A program made the translations under genes and the position numbers. Positions 34,446-43,282 of a stretch of 64,000 bases of DNA are shown here, in pieces. The notes under the pieces are model-generated. The model was not told where the DNA came from, made no database searches, and saw only the letters and a list, made by a program, of their open reading frames with translations. This DNA comes from JBCCDY01 sp039030555 (lineage in GTDB: Bacteria > Bacteroidota > Bacteroidia > Cytophagales > Cyclobacteriaceae). The DNA lies in assembly GCA_039030555.1 (NCBI GenBank), contig JBCCDY010000006.1, forward strand, positions 253,863-317,862. The letters are read 5' to 3'. Every line of letters starts with the position of its first letter. Within the stretch, counting starts at the first letter, position 1.

Positions 34446-35336
34446 ATGTATTACAGCCAAAGCACAACAGTATTTCTCGATGGTCAATGGATCGCCGCGA
34501 GCGATGCAAATACCAGCCTGTACAGCCAGACCATGCACTACGGAAACGGGGTTTTCGAGGGCATTCGAGCCTATCAGAATGCAAATGGATGCAACATCTT
34601 CAAAGCCAAAGAGCATTTTGACCGCCTCCATTATTCAGCGAAAAAAATGCACATAAATCTACCATACTCGGTGGAAGAACTTGTTCATATTTCTTATGAA
34701 CTGCTGGATCGGAATGATCTGACTAATGCATACATACGCCCACTGGTTTATCCGGGGATGAATATGTCGCTGATGCCTACAAAAGAAACGCATGTGTTCA
34801 TGGCAGCATGGCAGTGGGAGAAATATCTGGGGAGCAAACCGTTGAAGGTTATGGTCTCATCTTACCAGAGACCAAACCCCAAATCATGTCATGTTGAAGC
34901 GAAAGTGGTTGGCCATTATACCAATTCCATTCTGGCTACGACTGAAGCCAAAAACCTTGGCTACGACGAAGCACTGCTTCTGGATATGGATGGAAATGTA
35001 GCTGAAGGGTCGGGGGCAAATTTCTTTTTCGAGAAAGACGGGATTCTATATACCCCTCCTGCAGGAAGCATTTTGCCGGGAATCACAAGGTCAACCATTA
35101 TGGAACTGGCAAAGGATCTTGATATCACTGTTGTTGAAAAGAATTTTACCATTGACGAAGTGTACGGGGCTGACAATGCATTCTTTGCCGGGACAGCCAC
35201 GGAAATTGCTTCCATAGAATCCATTAATGGCGAAACTTTTAAAGGCGGCTGGGAAGAATCTGCCGGTCACAACCTTTATCTTATGTACCGTCAGAAAGTA
35301 CAGTACAACGAATATCAGGGCCTTACAATCGTTTAA
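34446..35336 (+). CDS. ilvE: Branched-chain amino-acid aminotransferase
   Basis: 296 aa. Class IV PLP aminotransferase that makes Val, Leu and Ile from their 2-oxo acids. Seen: FLDGQWIAASDANTSLYSQTMHYGNGVFEGIRAYQ at the N-terminus, the PLP-lysine region CHVEAKVVGHYTNSILATTEAK, and YDEALLLDMDGNVAEGSGANFFFEKDG followed by LPGITRSTIMELA. First structural gene after the attenuator. Its stop is directly followed by the ilvD ATG (TAA then ATG). Confidence 0.96.
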   Translation: MYYSQSTTVFLDGQWIAASDANTSLYSQTMHYGNGVFEGIRAYQNANGCNIFKAKEHFDRLHYSAKKMHINLPYSVEELVHISYELLDRNDLTNAYIRPLVYPGMNMSLMPTKETHVFMAAWQWEKYLGSKPLKVMVSSYQRPNPKSCHVEAKVVGHYTNSILATTEAKNLGYDEALLLDMDGNVAEGSGANFFFEKDGILYTPPAGSILPGITRSTIMELAKDLDITVVEKNFTIDEVYGADNAFFAGTATEIASIESINGETFKGGWEESAGHNLYLMYRQKVQYNEYQGLTIV

Positions 35337-37016
35337 ATGAGCAAGCTTCGTAACAAATACAGCCGTCAGGTGACACAGGATCCTACCCAACCTGCAGCAC
35401 AGGCCATGTTGCATGCAACAGGTTTGACCGAAGAGGACCTTAAGAAGCCTCAGGTTGGCATAGTCAGTACAGGATTTGAAGGTAACCCCTGTAATATGCA
35501 CCTGAATGATCTGGCAGGACTGGTCAAAGCAGGAATAAATTCGGATGACCTTATAGGCCTCATTTTTCACACCATTGGTGTAAGTGATGGGATATCCATG
35601 GGCACGCCGGGTATGCGATATAGCCTTCCGTCACGCGATTTGATTGCCGACTCCATTGAGACGGTGATGAATGCCCAATCCTATGATGGTCTGATAGCCG
35701 TAGTAGGATGCGACAAAAATATGCCCGGTGCCATGATGGCCATGGGAAGGTTGAACCGCCCTTCAATTTTAGTATATGGAGGCACTATTGCCCCCGGCTG
35801 TTATGCAGATAAAAAGCTCGATGTCGTTTCTGCCTTTGAAGCACTGGGCCAGAAAATAGCTGGTACCATTACCCAAGAAGATTTTAAAGGGGTTGTGATG
35901 AATGCATGCCCGGGTCCCGGAGCCTGCGGTGGTATGTACACCGCAAATACCATGGCTTCAGCCATAGAGGCCATGGGGATGACGCTTCCATATGGATCAT
36001 CGAATCCAGCTCAGAGTGATGAAAAAAGTATGGAATGCTCAAAACTGGGGGATGCCATGAGTCACCTCATCGATCGTGATTTAAAGCCCCGTGATATCGT
36101 CACAAAATCCTCGCTGGAAAATGCCATTCGACTGATCACCGTACTGGGGGGATCGACAAATGCGGTATTACATCTTCTGGCCATAGCCAAGGCTTTTGAA
36201 CTGGAACTTACCCTTGAGGACTTTAAAAGAATAAGTGCTGAAACGCCTTTTCTGGCTGATTTAAAACCAAGTGGAAAGTATGTGATGGAAGACCTTCATC
36301 TTGTAGGTGGCATACCCGGCGTTATGAAGATGATGCTTGATGAAGGCTTTTTGAATGGAGACTGTCTTTCGGTTACAGGAAAGTCCATCGCCGAAAATTT
36401 AGAAGCATTGGAAGGTTTACATGAAGCTCAGGATGTGATCCACTCCATAGACAAACCCATAAATAGAACCGGGCACATAAGAATACTGAAAGGAAATCTT
36501 GCCCCGGAAGGATCTGTGGCAAAAATTACGGGTAAAGAAGGTGAGTTCTTCGAAGGTCCGGCACGTGTATTCGATAGTGAATTTGAAGCTAACGAAAAGC
36601 TAGCAGCTGGAGAAGTACAAGCGGGAGAGGTGATCGTGATACGATATGAAGGCCCCAAAGGTGGTCCAGGAATGCCTGAAATGTTGAAGCCCACTGCCGC
36701 AATTATGGGCGCTGGTCTTGGAAAAGAAGTAGCCCTGATTACAGACGGCAGGTTCTCGGGCGGTACACATGGATTTGTAGTGGGACACATATCACCTGAA
36801 GCACAGGAAGGAGGCCCACTGGCCCTGATTAAAGATGGTGACCTGATCAGGATTGATGCAAAAGCAAATACAATTGATGTGCTCATCTCCGTGGAAGAGA
36901 TGAATACAAGAAAAAATGAGTGGGAGCCACGGCCACTAAAAAAGCAGAGTGGAGCACTTTATAAATATGCAAAATTCGTCTCATCGGCATCCGAAGGGTG
37001 TGTAACTGATCTGTAA
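35337..37016 (+). CDS. ilvD: Dihydroxy-acid dehydratase
   Basis: 559 aa. Iron-sulfur dehydratase of the third step of valine/isoleucine synthesis. Motifs: GCDKNMPGAMMAMGRLN and NACPGPGACGGMYTANTMASAIEAMG with the cluster cysteines, and a C-terminal LITDGRFSGGTHGFVVGHISPEA. Starts immediately after ilvE and ends 1 nt before ilvB. Confidence 0.97.
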   Translation: MSKLRNKYSRQVTQDPTQPAAQAMLHATGLTEEDLKKPQVGIVSTGFEGNPCNMHLNDLAGLVKAGINSDDLIGLIFHTIGVSDGISMGTPGMRYSLPSRDLIADSIETVMNAQSYDGLIAVVGCDKNMPGAMMAMGRLNRPSILVYGGTIAPGCYADKKLDVVSAFEALGQKIAGTITQEDFKGVVMNACPGPGACGGMYTANTMASAIEAMGMTLPYGSSNPAQSDEKSMECSKLGDAMSHLIDRDLKPRDIVTKSSLENAIRLITVLGGSTNAVLHLLAIAKAFELELTLEDFKRISAETPFLADLKPSGKYVMEDLHLVGGIPGVMKMMLDEGFLNGDCLSVTGKSIAENLEALEGLHEAQDVIHSIDKPINRTGHIRILKGNLAPEGSVAKITGKEGEFFEGPARVFDSEFEANEKLAAGEVQAGEVIVIRYEGPKGGPGMPEMLKPTAAIMGAGLGKEVALITDGRFSGGTHGFVVGHISPEAQEGGPLALIKDGDLIRIDAKANTIDVLISVEEMNTRKNEWEPRPLKKQSGALYKYAKFVSSASEGCVTDL

Positions 37017-37017
37017 A

Positions 37018-38745
37018 ATGGAAGCATTAGCAATTTCAAAAAACATAGAAAAGCAACTTAAAACGCTAACAGGTGCTGAGGCGGTAATTCAATCCCTTAT
37101 TGAAGAGGGAACAGAAATTCTTTTCGGTTATCCCGGTGGGGCAATTATGCCCATTTACGATGCTCTATACAAGCATCAGGATGAGTTGAAGCACGTTTTA
37201 ACCAGACATGAGCAGGGTGCAATCCATGCAGCCCAGGGTTTTGCACGTGTTTCCGACAAACCGGGTGTGGTATTTGCCACTTCAGGCCCTGGGGCTACCA
37301 ATCTTATTACCGGACTGGCAGACGCTAAAATTGATAGTACTCCGCTCGTATGTATCACCGGACAGGTGCAGTCTTCACTTCTGGGTACAGATGCCTTTCA
37401 GGAAACCGACGTCATTAGTCTTTCAATGCCTGTAACCAAATGGAACTATCAGGTTACCAAAGCAGAAGAGATTCCGGCAGCCATTGCCAAGGCCTTTTAC
37501 ATTGCAAAATCAGGTCGTCCCGGCCCCGTATTGATCGATATTACCAAAGATGCCCAGTTCGCTTCTTTGGAATACAGCTACCGAAAATGTGAGGGCTTCC
37601 GAAGCTACAATCCGAGTCCGGCAATAGACATCAACAAAATTGAAGAAGCAGCAGAACTGATCAATAAGGCAAAAAAGCCGTACATTTTGTTTGGGCAGGG
37701 CGTGATTCTTTCCAAAGCTGAAAAAGAGTTTCGCTCATTTGTGGAGAAAACAGGTATTCCGGCTGCCTGGACGCTACTTGGTCTTTCTGCCTTACCTACA
37801 GATCATCCACTGAACGTAGGAATGCTGGGCATGCATGGAAATTATGGACCAAACAAACTCACAAACGAATGTGATGTACTCATAGCTGTGGGAATGCGTT
37901 TCGATGATCGGGTGACTGGAAACCTTTCACGTTACGCCAGGCAGGCTAAAGTGATCCACCTGGAAATAGATCCTGCCGAGATCAATAAAAACGTTCATGC
38001 AGATGTCCCTGTACTTGGAGATGCCAGAAAATCGCTGAGTTTATTAATGGAATACTGTCACGCCAACGAGCATACAGAATGGCTGGAGCGGTTCGAAACA
38101 CTTAACAGGCTTGAATACAACAAAGTAATACAGGATGAACTGCACCCGGAGCAGGAAGGTCTTACTATGGGTGAAGTAATCAGAAGAGTAAATGAACTAA
38201 CCGATGGAGATGCCATAGTGGTTACCGATGTGGGGCAGCATCAGATGGTTGCCTGCCGTTATGCACGGTTCAAGCAGCCAAAAAGCAATATTACTTCTGG
38301 TGGTCTGGGTACAATGGGGTTTTGCCTACCTGCTGCCTTGGGGGCCAAACTTGGTGCGCCCGAGCGTGAGGTAGTAGGCATTATTGGCGACGGTGGGTTT
38401 CAAATGACTTTACAGGAATTGGGAACTGTATTTCAAACACAGGCAGCAGTGAAGATTATTATTCTGAACAATCAATTTCTGGGGATGGTACGTCAATGGC
38501 AGCAACTGTTTTTCGATAAACGTTACTCATCTACCGAGCTGGTGAACCCCGATTTTGTATCCATAACAAAAGGTTTTGGTATAGAAGCCTCAAGCGTATC
38601 CGAAAGGGAAAATCTGGATGGGGCTTTGAAGGCCATGTTTGATCATAATGGCCCTTATCTACTGGAAGTAAATGTGGAAAAGGAATGCAATGTATTTCCT
38701 ATGGTACCGAGTGGTGCATCAGTAGATGAAATTCGATTAGAATAA
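37018..38745 (+). CDS. ilvB: Acetolactate synthase, large (catalytic) subunit
   Basis: 575 aa. ThDP-dependent condensation of two pyruvates, or pyruvate with 2-oxobutyrate. Seen: the N-terminal catalytic-Glu region EEGTEILFGYPGGAIMPIYDAL, HEQGAIHAAQGFARVSDKPG, the FAD-region GMLGMHGNYGPNKL, and the ThDP/Mg motif GDGGFQMTLQELGTVFQ with downstream NNQFLGMVRQWQ. Followed 5 nt later by the regulatory subunit ilvN. Confidence 0.97.
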   Translation: MEALAISKNIEKQLKTLTGAEAVIQSLIEEGTEILFGYPGGAIMPIYDALYKHQDELKHVLTRHEQGAIHAAQGFARVSDKPGVVFATSGPGATNLITGLADAKIDSTPLVCITGQVQSSLLGTDAFQETDVISLSMPVTKWNYQVTKAEEIPAAIAKAFYIAKSGRPGPVLIDITKDAQFASLEYSYRKCEGFRSYNPSPAIDINKIEEAAELINKAKKPYILFGQGVILSKAEKEFRSFVEKTGIPAAWTLLGLSALPTDHPLNVGMLGMHGNYGPNKLTNECDVLIAVGMRFDDRVTGNLSRYARQAKVIHLEIDPAEINKNVHADVPVLGDARKSLSLLMEYCHANEHTEWLERFETLNRLEYNKVIQDELHPEQEGLTMGEVIRRVNELTDGDAIVVTDVGQHQMVACRYARFKQPKSNITSGGLGTMGFCLPAALGAKLGAPEREVVGIIGDGGFQMTLQELGTVFQTQAAVKIIILNNQFLGMVRQWQQLFFDKRYSSTELVNPDFVSITKGFGIEASSVSERENLDGALKAMFDHNGPYLLEVNVEKECNVFPMVPSGASVDEIRLE

Positions 38746-38750
38746 AGGCC

Positions 38751-39302
38751 ATGAAAAAAATATACACCATAGTAATATTTACAGAAAACAAAATTGGTTT
38801 ACTGAACAGGGTAACTTCATTGTTTACCCAACGGCATATCAATATTGAAAGCCTGACAACCTCCGAATCAGAGTATGAAGGAATTCACAGGTTTACGGTT
38901 GTGATTGAAGAAGAAAAAGAACGTACGCTTAAAATTGTAAGGCAAATAGAAAAGCAGGTTGAGGTTTTAAAAGCATTCTGTTTCGCAGATGATGAAGTTG
39001 TATCGAGCGAAATAGCACTGTATAAGATAAAAGTTGATGAATCAACGGATCGCGAAGCTTTACAGTCTGTCATTAGCCAGCATCAGGCACATTTCAAGGA
39101 ACAAATAGAAGACTTTATCATCATAGAAAAAACAGGCCTGAAACTGGAAACACATAAGCTGTTCAAGGCACTCCAGCCTTATGGCATTCAGGGTTTTGTA
39201 CGATCAGGCAGGGTAGCTCTGAGTAAAACGATCAGTACCTTCTCAAAACACCTAAAAGATCTGGAAGAACATTCCAAAGAAATCATATCCGTCAACCAGT
39301 AG
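38751..39302 (+). CDS. ilvN: Acetolactate synthase, small (regulatory) subunit
   Basis: 183 aa. The N-terminal ACT domain (IYTIVIFTENKIGLLNRVTSLFTQRHINIESLTTSES) binds valine for feedback inhibition. The C-terminal half (SVISQHQAHFKEQIEDFIIIEKTG, LFKALQPYGIQGFVRSGRVALSK) activates the catalytic subunit. It is somewhat longer than the short enterobacterial IlvN and similar to IlvH-type subunits. Gap to ilvB is 5 nt. Confidence 0.93.
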   Translation: MKKIYTIVIFTENKIGLLNRVTSLFTQRHINIESLTTSESEYEGIHRFTVVIEEEKERTLKIVRQIEKQVEVLKAFCFADDEVVSSEIALYKIKVDESTDREALQSVISQHQAHFKEQIEDFIIIEKTGLKLETHKLFKALQPYGIQGFVRSGRVALSKTISTFSKHLKDLEEHSKEIISVNQ

Positions 39303-39351
39303 TTGGCAGTCAAACTAAAACTGATTAAGAATTATAAATCCAAGATAAAAA

Positions 39352-40404
39352 ATGGCAAAGATCAATTTTGGCGGTACTACCGAGGAGGTGGTTACCAGAG
39401 AAGAATTTTCACTTGAAAAAGCCCGGGAGGTTCTCAAAGACGAAACAATAGCCGTACTGGGCTATGGTGTACAGGGGCCGGGACAGGCCTTAAATCTGAA
39501 AGACAATGGCTTCAACGTTATCGTAGGTCAAAGGAAAGATTCCAAAACATGGGAAAAAGCTGTCGCTGATGGATGGGTACCGGGAGAAACCCTCTTCGAA
39601 CTGGAAGAAGCCTGTGTAAAAGGTTCAATTCTTCAGTTTTTACTTTCCGATGCGGGTCAAATTGCCCTTTGGCCAACGGTGAAGAAACACCTTACATCCG
39701 GTAAAGCTTTGTATTTCTCTCACGGCTTTGGAATTACTTACAAAGATCGGACAGGAATCATTCCTCCTGATGATGTGGACGTAATACTGGTCGCCCCCAA
39801 AGGTTCAGGAACTTCCCTTAGAAGAATGTTTCTGGAAGGAAGGGGTTTGAATTCTAGCTATGCAATTTTTCAGGATGCAACCGGAAAAGCAAAGGAAAGG
39901 GTTACAGCTCTCGGAATTGGAGTGGGATCGGGATACCTGTTTGAAACTACTTTCAAGCGTGAAGTATATAGTGACCTGACCGGTGAACGAGGCACTCTCA
40001 TGGGAGCCATACAGGGTATTTTTGCTGCTCAGTATGAAGTTTTACGTGCTAATGGTCACTCGCCTTCCGAAGCATTTAATGAAACTGTTGAGGAGTTGAC
40101 CCAGTCTCTCATGCCCCTTGTTGCCGAGAATGGAATGGACTGGATGTATGCCAACTGTTCGACTACCGCCCAGCGTGGCGCGCTGGACTGGTGGAAAAAA
40201 TTTAAAGATGCGAGCAAGCCTGTATTCGAAGAGTTATACACCGAGGTAGCAGCAGGAAATGAAGCTCAGCGGTCCATCAATTCCAATAGTAAGGAGGATT
40301 ATCGTGTGAAGCTTGAAGAAGAATTAGCGGAATTACGAAATTCTGAAATGTGGCAGGCAGGTAGTGAAGTAAGAAAACTGAGACCGGAGGCTAATTTGTA
40401 TTAA
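39352..40404 (+). CDS. ilvC: Ketol-acid reductoisomerase
   Basis: 350 aa. NAD(P)H-dependent rearrangement and reduction of acetolactate. The nucleotide-binding motif is VLGYGVQGPGQALNLKDNGFNVIVGQRK, with the Mg-binding segment GERGTLMGAIQGIFAAQYEVLRANGHSPSEAFNETVEELTQSL in the C-terminal knotted domain. Length fits the short class. 49 nt separate it from ilvN; no hairpin was noted there. Confidence 0.95.
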   Translation: MAKINFGGTTEEVVTREEFSLEKAREVLKDETIAVLGYGVQGPGQALNLKDNGFNVIVGQRKDSKTWEKAVADGWVPGETLFELEEACVKGSILQFLLSDAGQIALWPTVKKHLTSGKALYFSHGFGITYKDRTGIIPPDDVDVILVAPKGSGTSLRRMFLEGRGLNSSYAIFQDATGKAKERVTALGIGVGSGYLFETTFKREVYSDLTGERGTLMGAIQGIFAAQYEVLRANGHSPSEAFNETVEELTQSLMPLVAENGMDWMYANCSTTAQRGALDWWKKFKDASKPVFEELYTEVAAGNEAQRSINSNSKEDYRVKLEEELAELRNSEMWQAGSEVRKLRPEANLY

Positions 40405-40451
40405 GTAGTTAGTAATGAGTCTGGAGTTCCCAGTTAATCAAGACTAAAGTC

Positions 40452-41711
40452 ATGGAGACAGTCACCACTAAAATATCGGTTGATAATATTCTGGCAGCCG
40501 CAGAGAGTTTAGAGGACGTGGTTATCAGGACTCCGCTATTGCCAAACCCAATCCTTTCCGAACGATTTGGCGCTCATATTCAGTTAAAGCGGGAAGATTT
40601 ACAGGTCGTGCGTTCCTATAAAATTCGTGGTGCATTTCATAAGATCAATAGCCTCTCAGAGGACCTTCTGAAAAATGGCGTCGTATGTGCCAGTGCAGGA
40701 AACCATGCCCAGGGTGTAGCGTTAGCCTGTTTCAGGAAAAAAATCCAGGGTACCATATACATGCCCTCGCCGACACCCAGTCAAAAAGTGAATCAGGTGA
40801 AAATGTTCGGGAAGGATTTTGTAAACGTTGTTCTCACCGGAGACACATTCGACGATGCTTTTGAAGAAGCAAAATTATTTTCTGAACGGAATAAAGCCGC
40901 TTTTATCGCTCCATTTGATGATATTAAAATAATCGAAGGACAGGCTACGGTTGGTAAGGAAATACTGGAAGACAGTCCTGAATTTATCGATTATCTAATT
41001 CTTCCCATAGGTGGAGGTGGCCTGGCTGCGGGTGTTTCAAGTTACTTTAGCGTATTATCCCCAAAAACAAAAATAATAGGTGTGGAACCTGCCGGAGCAC
41101 CGGCCATGAAAGCATCACTGGAACGTGGGGAAGTCGTTACGCTTGATAAAATCGACAAGTTCGTAGATGGAGCCGCTGTAAAACGTGCAGGCGAGCTAAC
41201 ATTCGAGATCTGTCGGGATAATCTTGAAAAAGTTATCGCAGTTTCTGAAGGTCAGGTTTGTAGTGAAATCCTGAGCCTTTATAATGAACAGGCCATTGTG
41301 GTAGAACCTGCAGGCGCCCTTTCCCTTGCAGGACTAAACGAACTGAAAGGTGAAATTGCAGGCAAAAATGTTGTATGTGTGGTTAGTGGCAGCAATAATG
41401 ACATCACTCGTACGGCAGAAATAAAAGAGCGTTCACTGCTTCATGAAGGATTGAAACATTATTTCATCATTAACTTCCCCCAGAGGGCAGGAGCACTTCG
41501 CGAATTTCTAATTGATGTGCTGGGACCAAATGATGACATCGCCCATTTCGAATATTCCAAGAAAAACAGTCGGGAACGGGGGCCAGCCCTGATCGGAATA
41601 GAACTTCAGGATAAATACGATTTACCAGGATTAATGGATCGCATGCAACATCATAAATTCAGGTATGAATATGTAAACGATCAACCAGATCTTTTTCATT
41701 ATCTGATTTAA
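40452..41711 (+). CDS. ilvA: Threonine dehydratase (biosynthetic)
   Basis: 419 aa. PLP enzyme making 2-oxobutyrate from threonine for isoleucine synthesis. PLP lysine in VVRSYKIRGAFHKI, the Gly-rich phosphate loop LPIGGGGLAAGVSSYF, and SAGNHAQGVALAC. The C-terminus carries a single ACT-like regulatory domain (IINFPQRAGALREFLIDVLGPNDDIAHFEYSKKNS), as in short IlvA of about 400-420 aa, so isoleucine feedback is likely. Last gene of the ilv operon. Confidence 0.94.
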   Translation: METVTTKISVDNILAAAESLEDVVIRTPLLPNPILSERFGAHIQLKREDLQVVRSYKIRGAFHKINSLSEDLLKNGVVCASAGNHAQGVALACFRKKIQGTIYMPSPTPSQKVNQVKMFGKDFVNVVLTGDTFDDAFEEAKLFSERNKAAFIAPFDDIKIIEGQATVGKEILEDSPEFIDYLILPIGGGGLAAGVSSYFSVLSPKTKIIGVEPAGAPAMKASLERGEVVTLDKIDKFVDGAAVKRAGELTFEICRDNLEKVIAVSEGQVCSEILSLYNEQAIVVEPAGALSLAGLNELKGEIAGKNVVCVVSGSNNDITRTAEIKERSLLHEGLKHYFIINFPQRAGALREFLIDVLGPNDDIAHFEYSKKNSRERGPALIGIELQDKYDLPGLMDRMQHHKFRYEYVNDQPDLFHYLI

Positions 41712-41856
41712 GATTTACTATAGTCCATTATCTCTAATCCACTTTTTAGGGTTCATATTGAAAGTCCATTCACGACAGCAGAAAACCCGTACGCGACAAA
41801 ACTTACCTAGAGGCGATAAAATGGGTATTAATCTCCGTTCATTTCTAAAAAAAGTC

Positions 41857-42363
41857 ATGAATAGAAAACTGTTCCTTAAAAAAACAGCTAGTGTATTAGC
41901 ACTCTCTGGCATTACCCCTTCAGGGATATTTGCTTTATCTCCATTGCAAAACGAACCTCCTCCTTTCGATAAAAAACTAGTGAAAGAATTCGTAGTTGCC
42001 GGTCACCGAGATATGAACAAATTGCAAGAAATGCTTGAAGAGCACCCAAACCTTATCTACTGCAGTTATGATTGGGGAAATGGAGATTTCGAAGAAGCTA
42101 TTGAGGGAGCAGGCCATCTTGGGAATAGGGAAATTGCAAACTACCTAATCGAAAAAGGCGCTAGGGTCAACTTATTTGTCATGGCTATGTTGGGAAAAAC
42201 CAGTCAAGTGACTTCAGCTCTGGAAGCTTTCCCTCATTTAATAAACTCACTCGGTCCACATGGATTTACACTTTTGCATCATGCCAAAGCTGGAGATGCC
42301 AAGGAACTGGAAGACTATCTTACAGAAAAAGGCCTCACCAAGACACATATAAAAATTAAGTAG
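41857..42363 (+). CDS. Secreted ankyrin-repeat-like protein
   Basis: About 168 aa from ATG 41857 (MNRKLFLKKTASVLALSGI), which gives a Tat-like Bacteroidota leader. The frame is open from 41758, but that would need a TTG start and an atypical N-terminus. The mature part has ankyrin-like helix pairs: KEFVVAGHRDMNKLQEMLEEHPNLI, EAIEGAGHLGNREIANYLIEKGARVN, and GFTLLHHAKAGDAKELEDYLTEKG. Likely periplasmic; partner unknown. It stands between ilvA and a LytTR gene. Confidence 0.75.
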   Translation: MNRKLFLKKTASVLALSGITPSGIFALSPLQNEPPPFDKKLVKEFVVAGHRDMNKLQEMLEEHPNLIYCSYDWGNGDFEEAIEGAGHLGNREIANYLIEKGARVNLFVMAMLGKTSQVTSALEAFPHLINSLGPHGFTLLHHAKAGDAKELEDYLTEKGLTKTHIKIK

Positions 42364-42402
42364 ACGTATGATGGAATCCTTTTGATGTAGTTAATTGTGA
42401 TC

Positions 42403-43155
42403 ATGTTTCAATTCTTCAAGCTTCAAAAGGAAGAGAAAAAGTTTTTCTACGTAGTAATCCTGTTTCTTACAATTGTCTTTATCATATCGCTCATTCAAAA
42501 CGTAATTCGATATGGTGAACATGAAACATATAGTGTATGGAATACTGTACTCTACATTAGTATTTCCCTTATGCTGTTTCTTCCCTTCGTTCCCATTTCC
42601 ATTAATTTGAATAAGGATGCTTTCAACAAATTCAAGGATTTTTATTGGCCCGTATCCATCATTTTGATCGTGATGACCGTAGGTATCTTTTATCTCTTCT
42701 CCAGTATACTTTTACATTCTGTCGGTTACTTTGATAACTACACGGATTCACAATATATGAGACAGTATTTTGGAAAAGATGTCCTCTATCACTTGTTAGT
42801 TTTATCAGCCACATCCATTTATGTTTTCAATAAATCCAAAAAAAATGATATAAAATTGATAAAGTGTAGCCTTGGAAGAAAAGAGGTGGATTTGAGGTCT
42901 GATCTTATTAGTTGGATTGAAGTCGATGATCATTATTTGAACTTTCATACAAATGATCAGACTTATATCAAAAGGGCAACCATTGGCTCCATCGCCAAAG
43001 AATTAGAACCTGGTTTTATCCGTATCCATAGAAAATACCTGGTGAATCGGGAAGAAATAGCTTCGAAAGAAAAGAGAAATCGTGAAGAGTATGTGGTATT
43101 GAATTCCGGGGAGAAGTTAAAAATAGGAAGGTCTTATAGCCCTTTAAATTGGTAG
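42403..43155 (+). CDS. Membrane-associated LytTR regulator
   Basis: About 250 aa from ATG 42403 (a GTG two codons upstream is possible). Four membrane segments lie in the first 150 residues (FYVVILFLTIVFIISLI, VLYISISLMLFLPFVPISI, SIILIVMTVGIFYLFSSILL, YHLLVLSATSIYVF). A C-terminal LytTR DNA-binding domain follows (DLISWIEVDDHYLNFHTNDQTYIKRATIGSIAKELE, FIRIHRKYLVNREEIAS). No receiver domain, so it is a one-component membrane regulator. The PhnD-like gene lies 127 nt downstream and could be its target. Confidence 0.88.
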   Translation: MFQFFKLQKEEKKFFYVVILFLTIVFIISLIQNVIRYGEHETYSVWNTVLYISISLMLFLPFVPISINLNKDAFNKFKDFYWPVSIILIVMTVGIFYLFSSILLHSVGYFDNYTDSQYMRQYFGKDVLYHLLVLSATSIYVFNKSKKNDIKLIKCSLGRKEVDLRSDLISWIEVDDHYLNFHTNDQTYIKRATIGSIAKELEPGFIRIHRKYLVNREEIASKEKRNREEYVVLNSGEKLKIGRSYSPLNW

Positions 43156-43282
43156 ATATAAAATCATATTTTATACGCTAAAGGTTAGAAACCTACTTAA
43201 AATCTGATCTTAATCTCACTGCTACAGTTTTAGCAAAATCTACGAGTATTTAGTAGATTAATATTAAAATCAACCTCCAACC

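Noticed and set aside
35091..35570. 159-codon minus-strand frame across ilvE/ilvD
   Set aside because: Antisense to two conserved genes, cysteine-rich, no family.
36428..36886. 152-codon minus-strand frame inside ilvD
   Set aside because: Pro/Ser-rich shadow antisense to the conserved C-terminal part of IlvD.
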